Positions 35,026-47,958 of a stretch of 64,000 nt of DNA are shown piece after piece (the stretch's first letter is position 1; each line of letters starts with the position of its first letter). The notes beneath the pieces were generated by a model. It saw nothing but the letters and a program-made list of their open reading frames with translations. It ran no database searches and had not been told where the DNA came from. The DNA lies in assembly GCA_024180945.1 (NCBI GenBank), contig JAKSGN010000005.1, forward strand, positions 1,612,001-1,676,000. The letters run 5' to 3'. This DNA comes from Macrophomina tecta (Eukaryota; Ascomycota; Dothideomycetes; Botryosphaeriales; Botryosphaeriaceae). The position numbers and the translations under genes are program-made.

Positions 35026-37796
35026 TGTTGATGTGGTTTCATTGTTGGAGGGCACGGGTTAATGGCGCAGCGGGTAATGAAAAAAAAAATGAGGGTGCTT
35101 CTGGTGTTTCTGGCGATTGGGAAATAGTCTTGTTCCTTTCAGGCGTCGGGCTGAGTATTGGGAATTGATGTATCGTCGATCGACGAGGGGCAGAATTCAG
35201 GACACGCATTTGGCCGGCCGCTGCATGAACTTGTGTAACGGGGCGAGAGTATCGATTTTTCAGGCAGCTTGGCAAACAAAGACGGAGTGAGGAGTACTTT
35301 AGCCCGGGTTTCACAAAACGCTCCAATCTGTCCACCACGCCATGTACACTTGCCGGGGGGGAAAAGAATAACAAGCACGGGCAATCAGTAGTAGTGAGTT
35401 TCGGAACATTCCCTTCTGTGGTCTATCTCTTTGCGTATTCGGGTAGGCGTAGGGCATACAAACTTCGTTTCCCTCACTCTCTCTTTTTTTTCCCCTCCCG
35501 GCCGAGGGTCCCGGATGATGGACTTGGGGGCAATCCCGCTCTTTACCGCAATCGATATTTCGTGCAGCACGTTCAATCTGCTGATGCAGCCCTCAACCCC
35601 ATCATCCCCCGCAAAAAAAAAAAAGCACCCTTGCAATCTCCTCCTCCTAACCGCCCCCCTCTGGCCTTTTCGGCCTTTCCCGCCCTTTCTAACTGCCTTT
35701 TTGCGACAATTCTGATCGGCAGAGGTTCTGGCCCGCGGCTATGCGGGCGCGAACGGGTGGTCAATGTCGCCATCGCTGCCTCGGTGCCGTGCCGTGCCGG
35801 TCCGGCACCTGTGCCATATCCGACTCTCTCTGGATGCGCGCATGCCGCTTGAATAATCGTGGTGGCGTATGGTTCGGTGTGATGATGGCTGGCTGATTCT
35901 GCTTTGGTCTTTCGACACCCAACCCCACATGCCGCCTCTATCGCTTTAAGCACATGTCGTAGATTCAATTTTCGCGCAGATCCTCCGGCTCTGCAGCGGC
36001 GGCGGCGGAAGATGAAAAGGGAAGAGCGGACAGTTCCGCCTGCAGCAAAGATGGAAATGCGTGAATGCGTGCTTTACCTTGTTCCCTCTCCGCCGCCCAG
36101 TTCCTGCACGGTACTCGCGTAGGATGAGGGGTAAATTTTTTATCCCGTGCGGTTTCCTCGCGTTGGTCCGGAGGTACTTGCGGGCGACGGAAGGGCGATC
36201 GTGGTTGGTTAAAGAAAAGCAAGGCAGGCGTATGCGATAACGAATCGTGGACCATTCGGCTTCCCAAGTGGACGACGGAATCTTATTTCTATCACATTCG
36301 GCTGAGAGGGATGGGATTAGGGATGGATGGCGGGGACAAGATGGTGCCCAGGCAGCGATCAAATCAGTCAGCATGCGGTTTTCGCTCCTATCAGCGACGA
36401 CCGGCTGTTGCTACGGACAGTGGTTGTCGACGGAAGAAGTGGTTTGCGTGGACGGGCATGATCGGTGAGAATATGCGTTGTCTGGAAAGAGCTGTCCCCT
36501 ATGTTCAGTCTGCTCTCTTTTTTTTTTTTCTCATCCTCATCGCGGCTGATCGACTGAAAATAAACGTTGATTGCATGCACCTCTGCGGTGTGCGTTTGCT
36601 GCGATATGCGGTAGCCGTCTTGCCGGCCGTGCTATGCTGTGCTGGGCTGCACTGCACCGCACGAGGCTTCTGAACCTTCTTTTTTTTTTTTTTTTTTCCC
36701 TCACGACCGCGATGCGAGGCGGGAAAACAAGTTGGGAACGGAGGACGGACGGGTTGATTGGGGAGCTATTGGATATGGCATACCAATGAGACATGCATGG
36801 CGGAAGCAGAGAGGTCCGCGCCCTTGCACATGCTTTTGAGAGCGGAGCATGCTGTTTTTGATGAGGCTCGGAGACGAGACTGGCTTGCTCAACATTTCGA
36901 TTTTTCTGTGTTCTGATCAGACCAGTGAGCGAGCGTCTGGTAGGATTTCTGGGTGACGCGTGCTGGTTGGCTAAACCGCTCCTGGAGAGGGAGATCTATC
37001 AGCGCTGCCAAGTAGCACAGCCCTCAGGCCTCTCAGGCAGAGGTAGCAGAACGGTGCCGTTCCGGATGGGTTATGCTGACGGTGGTGTTATTTTTGGCTT
37101 ACCTCGTACATACGGCTGAAGGATGCTGCAAGGGCGGCGGCGTTTGTCTTTGGCTTCTCCACCGCAAGCAAGCGAGAGCATTTCTCGGCTGCGCGGAATG
37201 GTCATGTCGGTGGCATGGAGGAAACACACGGGGGCGTGCAGGGTGCGGTCAGGTCACGCCCCAGCATCCGTCTCTGTGGCCTTCTAGCGTGCTGCAGGAG
37301 GAGCTCCTAGGAACGGACATTTGTCCTTTGGGGGACGGTCTTAGAAGGTTCAACGGCGACGGCGGGCAGGGGTGAATGGCGGGCCGGTGGTGGAAGCGAG
37401 CGCGACACGCCCCTGGTCGGGCACAGGCTGCCCTCAAGCGGGCGGCTGCATCAGCATCAAGCGGAGAGCGCGGCTTTGGCGTGCAGCAGCCAGCGACGGT
37501 GGCCTTCGATCGCGCGATGCCGCGAACTGGCACAGGGTTTCTTGGGCCCGCCCCAGACACGCCAGAATGCGCGCCAGAAGCGGCAGAAGCACCTGAAGCA
37601 TCACGGAACTGCCGGAGGCGCTGGCAGCAGCACGCCGGCGGTCGCAAGCGCTCACGTGCGGCGGGGGCATGAAAGAAATGACGGCATGGGATGAGGGGGT
37701 TCGTCGGCGGCGCCAAGGGGAGCGGTGCTCTTTGTCGCACAGGCGTCATGGCCCCAAATTGCGGCGTCATGGGCTCACCATTCCCTTCTTCGCGGT

Positions 37797-37798
37797 GG

Positions 37799-37834
<36 letters not shown>

Positions 37835-37836
37835 CA
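37797..37836. repeat. (GGCA)10 tetranucleotide microsatellite
   Basis: Ten uninterrupted GGCA copies, followed by degenerate AGCA copies, about 630 bases upstream of the orphan gene start. Such tracts change length readily. Confidence 0.95.
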
Positions 37837-38021
37837 AGCAAGCAGGAGCGAGGCAGCGGGCTGATCGCGGCGACGGTGCGGCGCAAGGTCGCCCTCTTCG
37901 CTCCCCTTTCTCGCTGCCCACTTGAAACCGAGCACATTCCGCAGACAGGGCACACACACACCACCAGCTCACCACTGCAGCAGCCGCTCGCTCAGGACCC
38001 TTCGCTTTGTGCTGCCCCACT

Positions 38022-38049
38022 GCCGCCGCCGCCGCCGCCGCCGCCGCCG
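38022..38049. repeat. GCC trinucleotide microsatellite
   Basis: About nine consecutive GCC units in the upstream region of the gene at 38467. They are not within a supported coding frame. Confidence 0.9.
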
Positions 38050-38466
38050 TACTCGGTGTGACGCTTCGCTGAGCCGCTGCGCCCAGCGCCAGGGACCAGC
38101 AGCGCCATACCCTGTCCTGGCGCGCTTCCCAGTCGTTGATCTGATCAGCGACTGCCCTGCCCTTTCGAATTGCATCTCCACCACTATCCCTGCACGTCTT
38201 GCTGCTTTATCGGCGCTCGCAAGCACCCTAGCAGCAAGGCCTCTATAACACCCTCCCCCCCGCTCCTGGCCTTCTGACTCTTGCCTGTCCCACCACAATC
38301 AACCACACTTAAACACTCGAAACAAGTCCTGCCTCGTCCTGCACATATAAACACCCTCGCCCGCGCCTTCCACCAGCCCGCTGAACCACTGCTACCCTCG
38401 TCCGGAAGTAGCAGACCCAACTCTTTCTACTGCCACCACGATACAGCCCGCCGACCACGTCCGATC

Positions 38467-39012
38467 ATGATGTCTCCTGCCACCACCATGTCTGCCCGTG
38501 CCGGAGCCGACACCCTGGCTATTCCGTCCCAGGCACCACGCATGAGACCCGGCAGACAGCAGAGCACCGGCTCATCCAACCTGAAGCTGCCCTCTTTGCC
38601 GCGTTTCCACCCAGCAAACTTCCCCTCGCCGAACTCCAGCACCGCCAACACCCCGAATACCAATCCCAACAGCCCGCAGCCCCCACCGTCGCCGCGTAGC
38701 CAGCAGAAACAGTACTCGGAGGCCCAGCGCCAGCTCTACATCTACCAGCGGGAACTCCTCGCCAACGCCACCCGCAACATGGCCACCGGAACCAAGCCCG
38801 TCAGCCCACGCCTGAACCCTCTGGGTAGTCCTGGGCCCGTCACGCCCCTCGAGCTTGAGGGTCAGCAGGGCGACTACCTCACTGCAGGGACTCGGAGTTC
38901 GGGTACCCTTTCAGACTCTCGCAGCGACCTCGTCGAGAAGCTCCTTCAGGAGGAGGCTAAGCGTGTTGGACAGATGTCCCCTGGACGCCCAACGTCAGTT
39001 GGCAGCTGCTAG
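38467..39012 (+). CDS. Conserved small fungal protein, unknown function
   Basis: A single-exon gene of 181 residues. The frame is open upstream, but the first in-frame ATG is at 38467 (MMSPATTM), 115 bases after a TATAAA. The product is basic, rich in Pro, Ser, Asn and Thr, and likely disordered. Its recognisable blocks are NLKLPSLPRFHPANF, SEAQRQLYIYQRELLANATR, KPVSPRLNPLGSPGPVTPLELE and a short helical DLVEKLLQEEAKR. I recall the LKLPSLPRFHP and PRLxPLGSPGPVTPLxLE blocks from unannotated proteins in other Pezizomycotina, which supports a real gene, but no function is known to me. Several SP/TP dipeptides could be kinase targets. It is the only credible gene between 35.0 and 48.8 kb. Confidence 0.8.
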   Translation: MMSPATTMSARAGADTLAIPSQAPRMRPGRQQSTGSSNLKLPSLPRFHPANFPSPNSSTANTPNTNPNSPQPPPSPRSQQKQYSEAQRQLYIYQRELLANATRNMATGTKPVSPRLNPLGSPGPVTPLELEGQQGDYLTAGTRSSGTLSDSRSDLVEKLLQEEAKRVGQMSPGRPTSVGSC

Positions 39013-42000
39013 GCATGCGCCCGATTAATCTCCTTAGGCATGGTCATCCAACACCATTGCCAGTACGGCCTCCATGAAACGACATATCCAGGTCACGACT
39101 TCATTTTCAAATCTCGGTTTTTCCTTTTATCTCGGCAATTTTGCGGGCGTCATCTCAATCAGCATTTTTCCGGCGTCAAGAGCGATACCAACGGAGCAAG
39201 GGAGATAAATTGAGCATTCTCATCGTCAACACCGCTGGACGCGTGTTCCATCGGAACGTCAAAATTTGCATCATCCATAACCCGGCGTCTTCATTTCCCG
39301 GTTTTTTTTTTTTTTTTCCCTCAGTCAGGCTGGTAGATCGGTGTTATCATATTCTGCGTTTAGATCCTGGAAACAAGACGAAGATCTACGCAAGGGCAAC
39401 ACCATCGCATCCATTCGTTTTGGTGGTGAGGCGTGATGTTCTCCACCGCCTTGTTGTCAGTGGCGATTACACAGTAGCCCGACAGGGCTCTCTTGTGATC
39501 AGGCATCATCGTCGTCATGATCTTCGCCACATCGTCATTTGTATCAGAAACACCAGGCGCGTTTTCGGTACCAAGAGCTCGGGATCACGATGGCATGGGC
39601 CGGAAAAGGGGGGTTGTTTGGAGAAATTGGGGGTTGGGATTTACTACCATTCGCTTCATCACTGCGTTGTTACATTTCGTCCCCACATACCAAGTGCTGG
39701 AAAGTGGGCCCTTTTTCAGACACCACACTCGCTTGAGCCTGACAGAATTTCAATTTGTTTGTGCGAACATGGGTTTTCCCCGCGCTTCTGGCGTTTATGG
39801 AGTGGGGGTTTCGTGCTGTTCATCTTTGCTAGCATCGGGAAAGCATGTAAGGCATCGTCTCTTGCTGCGCTGGCCGGCTATCTGGAGATTTGATTTCTTC
39901 ACGAGGGCAGGGATCTCGGAGTCGAAGCGCCCACGTGGGCGAATGGGACTACAGGTGTTAGACAGTTGAACCTTGGAAGGAAGTGAGGCCGCTCGAGCAC
40001 GGACGGCTGTCGCGCTGGGCGAGGCATAGCAAGGATGGGCTAATGCGCGGGAAACCAAGGCAGACCAGGCAGGCAGCTTGATCGCTCGATTTGAATACCA
40101 TTTCCAGTTTGGTGCCCGAAGACGTCTCAGTTGTTGACCGAGTGGATGCCATTTGACTGCTTCAGCGCCCATCGCTACAGGGGTTGCGGTGCAGAATACG
40201 ATGGGAGGAACGATTCTACTTTGTGACCCCGACAAACAGCGATCTCTTTCGCTTTCAGCATGTCTCGCATGGTAAAGGGCCCTTGTGTGGAAGTGTCTCT
40301 GCCGTCGAACAGCTTGTGACGACGGACGCATGGGCGCTGCTTTGGACATTGCCGCATGCCACGCGCTCTCCAGCAAAAGGCCATGATGGTGCAATCCCCG
40401 CCCCGATGGCCACCACCCCGGGCGCCCGTGGATACTGTGCCTTCGTCATCAAACCACATGCACAGCCCACGCAGGGCAGCAGCGCCGCAAGACGCGACAT
40501 ACACCCCGCCAAGGCCAAGCAAGCACTCCGCAAGAACGGAGGGCGAAATGCCAAACCACCTTACGCATCTGCGCCTCACACGAGATGCGCGTCGAGGTGA
40601 TTGCAACATCCAAGCAAACACAGCGCGAGACCATCACCGCCACGGCCTCCACCGCCGCCTGCCCTCTGTTTATCTCTCCGTCTCCACGTACCTGTTGCGC
40701 AGCGCGTACCGCCCAATCCCCATCCACCCACGGCCCCCGTCCCTGCATCTCGCACCGCACGGCATCAGCCGCTCATCCTCTCCGAGGTACACATACCGCC
40801 CAGAGCATCAGACCGCCCACCCACCAACACACCACCTCTCACCTCCGAACCCCACTGGCACTACCCAAGTCCGTCGGCGTCCATCTCTGTTCGCTGCGGC
40901 AACCAGCCGCAGATCTGTCTTTCGCTCGCTCGCGCGGCGCCGCTCTGCCCCCACCCCACCTCCTCCGCAATGAGGCCGCCCACCCGCAGCCAAATCCACC
41001 AACCACCTCCAGCAATCAAGGCAAAAAAGCCACTCACCCACCTGCCTGGTGCGCTAGGCGCGCCGCACGCCACGCGTTGCGCGAGTCACCTGCGAGTCAC
41101 CCGCAAAAAAGCACTGCGCGCATCTACTCCTTCGAGGAAGACGTCGGGTAGAGATGGTTGCATCTGTGTGCCACAGGCGAAATGTTATGCTGAGGTGTGG
41201 ACCCTTTTTCCCTCCGTATCACCCTCGTTCCACGTCTAGTAACCCGCACGGTCTCACATGTACATGTATGCCGGGCACATGCACCGTTCTATTCCGACAC
41301 CATCTACGAAGCAGCAAACAAAAAAAAAAAAAAAAAGTGGGCGTGGCAAGGGGAAATGACTCCTCCGTCAACGGGTGATTGCCCTGGCGCGCCGACCGCA
41401 GCAAGAGCAGCACCCACTCGTTCGGGCAAGAAGAAAAGCAGAGATTAGCAGGCGCGCTGCGCGCCACTACTGCTGTAGGAGGATGAACCGGCTGAGCGAT
41501 CACCGACACAACAGCGTTTGCTACTCGCTCCCGTGCCCGGTGTATTATGAGAAAAGGTGATGATGATTTGCCCGGACGGACCACCCCGCCTCCACCACCC
41601 CCAAGACGCTCCATCTCATTCGCTCCTTTCTCACGCGCATATGCCCCGGTTGGCCCGCTACTCTCAGTCTATCTCGTTAGTACCGCTTGTCAGTCGTTCC
41701 GTTCCTGTCTGGCGGGCAGGGTTGAGGAGAGGAGAGTCATCCTTTGCCTGAAAGGCCTCCCCGCAATCTTTCCCCCCACGCCTGGCGCTTTCGCCTTTGC
41801 GGGAAGGGCGTTTCATGCGGGCGCGGACGACTTGCTTTACTGACCAGCGACCAGGTTGTATGACAAGGGACTTCTTCCGCGCAGAGCCTCGGAGCGGGTG
41901 AGGCGTGTGGGAAGACATGGAATGACAATAAAGGAGAGAGAACGGAGATTACTCCATTACGCTGCCCGATGCCTCCCTTCCCGGCATCATAGATACGTAT

Positions 42001-45000
42001 TCGTCGTCCTCGTAAACTGGTGATTTCACGTAGACCCATGAGGCCTAGAGGAGAGCTCCCCACTTGCGTAAGAGGCTTTTCTACCCCTTTCTAGCCCCAG
42101 CTTCCTCCCTCCTCGCACCGTCCATTTCCGAGGCGAAGGGCAAGGCGCGCCACAAGCCCGCATATTCATTAGCCCGGCGGATTATCATAGAGCGTTTGTC
42201 CGCGGAGTATGCAGCTGTGCTGTACACACACCCGCCGGCAGATATCATACGGCTGTCCTTTGTTTGGTTTTATTTTCGAGTCACGAAAACAGTGGCGAGC
42301 AGGCTCCACGAACTTTGTTGGTGGTTTGGGGGGGGGGGTAAATCGGGGTGAAGAGTGTTGCAAATCTGAGCTAAGGACGGTCATTAATATTTCTCGTTTA
42401 TTTCCGCACGCTCGGATTTACCCAAAGCATGCGAAGTATTGTATGCGCGTACCCATTTCATTTCACTGTTGCACGAGTCGTGCTTTGCAGTCACCCTCCT
42501 CCTTATTTCGAGTATAACTCCGCTGCCGCTATGCATCGTCCGACTGCAGGCACCCGGGGCGGATGGACGGACGTCAAAACAGTTAAAGAGGGCGCTATGA
42601 CGCCCTGCTGCCGGGCGGCAACACTACTATATCATCATCTTTTTTATTTTCTTTCGCGATCTCCGCTCTCCGTTCATGTAAGCGCACTTGGCGCGCTTTT
42701 TTTTTTTTTTTTTTAAAAGTCGTACGCGTTTGCATTTGACCCAAAACGTGCACGAAAGTGGGACGGGAGCCAAAAAGTCAAAAGTTGGGGGAGCCGGATA
42801 AAATGGGATGCAAAGGGAGGAGGAGAGAACGGAGAGTTACGTCAATCCTCATAATGTGATGTTGAATGTTAGCTTTGAATGTTCTTCCTCCGGCGGGAAG
42901 GCGTCGGCACCAGCCGGAAGCAGCTCCTTGGCCTGTCTTGCGTCACTAAAGCGGAAAAGCAAGCTATAACCCTTTCCTGTTATTCTCGGGCTTTTCTCCA
43001 GGCACGCAAAATGAGTGGGAGGACTTGACTCCTTCCTTCATGCAATATACGAGACTGAGCTTGAGGAGAAACAAAGGAGATCTTCTTCCGTAGCAAGGGC
43101 GGGCGGTAACAAAGGAACAATTAGACGACCTGTGGCGCGGGAACGGAGTTACTCCGCCATGGCGCTTTTGTGGCTTTTATTGGCGGACTTGATCCGGCCG
43201 TTTAGTTTTTTTTGTTTTTTTTTTTTTTTCCTCTAGACGCCAGGAGATCACTCCTCATGCCGGACTCGATGGCGGCGAGTCGCCGGTTTTCTTCCTGTCG
43301 TTTCATCCTTCATGCCCCTCGGAGCTTGTTGTTACCGGCGCGTTCGAACTAACAGGTGGTTATCGCCGTGTGGCGGGGGTAGATCGTGTTGGCGCCAGTC
43401 TCTGCTGTCACAGCTGGGCTGACCGCAGGGCTAAGATCGGCACTCTTGCTTGGAGCGGGTGTGGTAGTGCTGCTGCTGATGCAAGTGGGTTGCTTCAAGA
43501 AGGCGGTGACCCTCGTGGTAGTGTGGTGTCAATCGATCCTGGCGCCAATGCAAGCACTGCCATTACGGGCAGTGATGCGAGGCACGAGAGATAGGATACC
43601 GGCAAGTGAGTGGATTGTTCGTCCGCTGAGGGCGGAGGCATCGGGGGCGTGTTCGCACTGCTCGTTGTCAGACGTGATGACTCAGCTCGTCTCTTGCTCC
43701 ATGTTGAAGATGCAAGTCTCTGCATCGTTGCGAGTTATCACAGCGCACAAGAGACGTAGAATGAGGTCACGGTTTTTCCCGTAACTGCGGCCGTCATTCG
43801 CCTTGGCGGGCGGAGGCGGAGCAGCAAGCCTTGGGATTCCTCGGGCAACGGCACGTTTCTAATTTTTGCTGCGAGAGCACGAGGCAGGGGGGGCATTGCC
43901 AGGCATTGAAGAGCGTTCGTGTCTCGGGGATTCCTCTTCGTGACACGGGACGAGGCGGCGCGGAAAGCACATGGCTCCGCCGTCCCACTCGTCCATCAGC
44001 GTGCTTCGAATTTCTGGAACGGAGTAGTTGATCAGCTGGGAAGATCCTTCGCGTAGCCCCGTTGTCATGCCCACCGTTGCCGTCACCGTCAGCAGGTGTA
44101 TCAAATACGTCCTGGCTTGCTTGCGTGGGGACTGAGCTGGCACGCATCAGCAGCATCATCGTCATCATCATTATCATCGTCATCGCCGGCGTCGGTGTCG
44201 CTGGCACCTTCGAGATCGTCATTCCCACAATGCTCTCACTCGGGCACGGTAACAGCGCAGACCCGAGGAGAGGCGCTGTCGAGTCAAGTGGCTTGCGGCA
44301 ACGAGACATGGAGCATCCCTTGAGCGACTGCAGCAGATCTGGCGGCGCTGGTGACGGCCACAGCCCATTCGCCAATCTCGCCGGCCGACCTGCTTCGCTC
44401 CAACATGTCACTGCCTCTTTGGACTCGGTTGGTCTTGCCGACCCTCCTCCATCATCCGCTACGCTCCGCCTGTTCCTCTCCTTTTATCAAAGCCACGCGG
44501 CAGCCATCATCAGCCCAGCTGCATCGATCGCCGCCCGGCTTCGGTCCCCACTGCCTCAGCCACGAGATAGTGGCCAACACCCGGGAGCACAAGGACCGAA
44601 AAGACTGTGATAGCAGAAGGTTTCAGAAAGAGAACGACCCTCGGCCCGGTCGATGAGAACAGCGCAGAGAAGACCGCTACGTCAGTGGCGCCGAGGAATG
44701 GGGGCCGCTGGTAATGCACGAACGCACTGGGCACCAACTCCCGGGGCAAGGCAAGCCGGCGGCGGACGACAGGCGAGCAGGAACCAAGAGACGGAGCCGA
44801 CGATCTGAACAGCGCCAGGCTGCTGCGGCGACGGCGCACCGCCCGGCGAGTGATGCTGCATGGATGGACGGATGCAGCGCGGCTGGCAGCGCCCCGTGCG
44901 GCGCCGCACCGCACGCCTCAATCCACCCTCCCGCGCTCGTCGCTGCCCTGCCTTTTTGAATCGACTGAATGGACGATGCCGCTGCCTGTCCACCGATCGC

Positions 45001-47920
45001 GAGCCTCTCCCTCTGCACGTTTTGCAACAACACCCCACTCCGTTGAGCTTTTGCAATTACTTGTGGTTCTCCCTGCGCACGATTTTCTCCTCCCCCGTCC
45101 GTTTAGCCCTTTTTTCGCGATATCCGACGGGGACCCAAAACCAGAGTGTCCACATGCCCACATGCCCACATGCCGTGCCGGATGGCACCAGCGCTAAGGG
45201 GGGGTGTGGTGCGTAGTCTCGCCGAAAGAGCCGGCGAACTCACGATGCCCCTCTTCTCCCTTTTTAGTCTCCCGCCACGGGCGTTGGTGTTGTCGTTGTT
45301 GCCCGTTAAGCGCCATGCGCTAGGCTCGGGCAGTAAAGCACCAACAATGGGCGAATTGATGACGATGATGAGCCAGTGGGTGGTGGCTCGGCATTGACTT
45401 TGACAGCGAACAGAGCAACCGGGCCGGGATTGCTTTCCCTCTCTCTTTTTTCCCCCTTCTCTTTGCATGCGGCCATCGTGCGATACCAAGATTTCTTTGC
45501 CTGTTTTACGGCACAGGCGCACATTGCTGCCCAGCAGCAACCATGGTGAGGGGGGGAAAAGAGCAATGACGGCGACGGGCGCGGACGTGCAGACGGACTC
45601 ATCACCGGCCGTTCAGGATATGTGGCCTGCAGCTTGTTGCAGCAAGTCGGCATGTTGTTGGCCTGACGAAGGCAAATGGAATCGAGCAGAAGGGCCTTGC
45701 GGAGAGATCGTTGCAGCAGGCTGTTTGACAATGGTGCCGTAAATGGACCATAGAAGGACCACATCGCGAGGTCTAGACAACCACGGCCGGCACTGCGGGA
45801 CTGCCTTTTGGAGGTACCAATGCGGAGAACGGCACCTTGCAACGTGCCGTATGTATACAAGGTCTGCCGGCTCCCGTTCCGCTGCCGGAGCTCTCTCCCC
45901 GTCTGCGGAAGTCTAGAACTGGTCGCCAATAACGGCATCCTGCCTTGCAGCGGCAGCCTGTCTGCGCTTGATCAAATTATGTGGGGAAGGAGAGGTGGTG
46001 GGAGAAGAATCCAGACCGCAGCAAACAGCTCTCTCAGAAACACAAGGCCGGACCGGGCCTGAATATGGTGGAGTGAGGGACCTTCCGCCAGTACCGGGCT
46101 TCCCCCCCCCCCCTTCCTCATCGAGAAGCCCACGATCTCACGATTGGTAGGACCATTTCCGCTCGCCGCTTTAACGGCGGCGGTCAGGATGGACCCTGTT
46201 GGGCGCTTGCGACAAGGGGGACGTGGGCAGCGCGAGCTTGGAACTACCCTTCATCAAAGCTTCTCCCGTTTTCCATCTACCCTACTTCGCCTGTACTTTT
46301 TGGCTGCGTTAAACTTTCCGTCATCCAAAGCGCGGGAAGGGGTCGCGCAACTGTACCTGTTACTGGCCCCTCCGTTGTACCGGTACATGTTTTTTTGGGG
46401 CGGGAAGGGTAAAAACTGAGACAATGCAGGTCGATAGACCCTTCGAAGACCCTCAATCAATGCTGACGGACCCTGAAATCCTACAGCATTTAAACGCACG
46501 ATGACGACTTATCGTTAGGCGTGCCGGATGTTTTTCCTTGCTTCAATCGTTCAATTGAGTTGGAAATCGTTCCAAGGTGAGCTACCCCTCACGTGCCCCT
46601 CTTATCATCGTTGACCATCTACCACCGCTCCTTCATTTTACAATAAAATACACTTTCAGAGGCGTTTCGTCCTCCTTACCATCCCCTCTGTGCTTAACAT
46701 GAGGACGCAAAAGGGAGGGGGAAAAAAAAAATACAATCTTCTCACCGGTAGACAAGCGAAAGAGAAGATCACGGCAGCGGTGTGCACAAGAATGTTTCAT
46801 TTCATCATCACCAACAAATTTTTCTTCTCTTCCGTCCAGGCGGGTTCCCATCAAGTCGCGTGCTCACCGCGACCACGCAGGCGGATACGGGAGTAGGTGC
46901 CGGGTTGATACCAGCGCTGGCCGCATCACCGTTAGCGATCTTTTGTTTTTTTTTTTTTTCCCCTCCCTGCTGCCCGTCTACCCGTCCCGTCGCCATGTGG
47001 AACCCGGAATATGGGCGGGCGCTTAAACACGCGGTACTTCCCCACCCCCTCCTCTCTCCTCCAGACCGACATTGTGGCGATTGAGAGAGGAAAGTCAATT
47101 GCCCGCTATGGCAATGTGAAAGGATGCACGTGTGCCCACTACACTCCTGCAGACACAACATCATTACACATCTGGGATCCAAAAGCACCATCACAGATGA
47201 GGAAATCATCGTCGATAAGGACAGACGGCAGGTCAGCTGGTCCTTCTTTTTGCGGCAGTCGACGGTGGGTAGAGCAGCACCCTAAAGACGCAAAACACTT
47301 GCTTGCTGCAAGGCACTCAGCCCCGATTTGAGCCGTGCTGGCCTTGCAGCAAGACAGGTACCTCCACCGTCATCCGTAGTCGGGGAAGTAAGAAAAAGGT
47401 CCCACCAACCAATCCACGCACACTGATCGCCGCGACCTCCCGTCCCACACGTCCACGCATATCGGGAAAAGCAAAAGAGATCGAAGGCGCCCCTTCGAAA
47501 TATTCAGGGTCCAGACGCGCGAGAAACGCGGGGTGAAGAAGCTTTCAAATTCACACTATTCCTTGCGTGTATCTCTCTGATTGATTTTTCTTGCTTCATC
47601 CGGCTAGCACTCCGGAGCAATGAGATTGCAGAATCGGGCTTTGAGGCGCCATCTGTAACGAACGCCGTCACAGCCGTTTAATCAACTTTGAGCGACTTCC
47701 TTCCCTCCCCTGTTTTCTTTTTTTTTTTTTTTGTTTTCCCTCTTACCTCTTTGCACCCTGTGACCGGCCGTTTCTAAACTTGAAACTCGCCGGTATGTTT
47801 GAAGAGGGCAGAGGTGCCTTGTGTCGCCGTGTTTCGGACGGAACCAAACAAAAAAGAAAAGGGGCCTGACTTGGAACAAACACCCACTAAGGAGGCGGAA
47901 TCACAGAAGACGGACAGCAG

Positions 47921-47958
<38 letters not shown>

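Larger units (their letters stand above)
35026..38466. other. Long intergenic region upstream of the orphan gene
   Basis: About 3.4 kb without a recognisable gene. It contains T tracts (near 36518-36530 and 36679-36697), a (GGCA)10 repeat, a GCC repeat and, before the next gene, a CT-rich stretch with TATAAA at 38346-38351. It probably holds the 3' side of the homeodomain gene and a long promoter or leader for the gene at 38467. Confidence 0.5.

Noticed and set aside
37797..37836. (GGCA)10 as a CRISPR or structured repeat
   Set aside because: A simple tetranucleotide microsatellite without spacers; CRISPR arrays are not expected in a fungal nuclear genome.
39141..39893. 250-residue plus-strand frame in the gene-poor block
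   Set aside because: It runs through a T16 tract (giving poly-Phe), has an implausible composition (many His, Arg, Cys and Trp), no domain and no good start context. It is probably a chance open frame.
44062..44610. 183-residue plus-strand frame with an apparent Ile/Val membrane helix
   Set aside because: The helix is the translation of a CAT/ATC microsatellite; the rest has no recognisable pattern, and the other strand gives an Asp or Met run from the same repeat.
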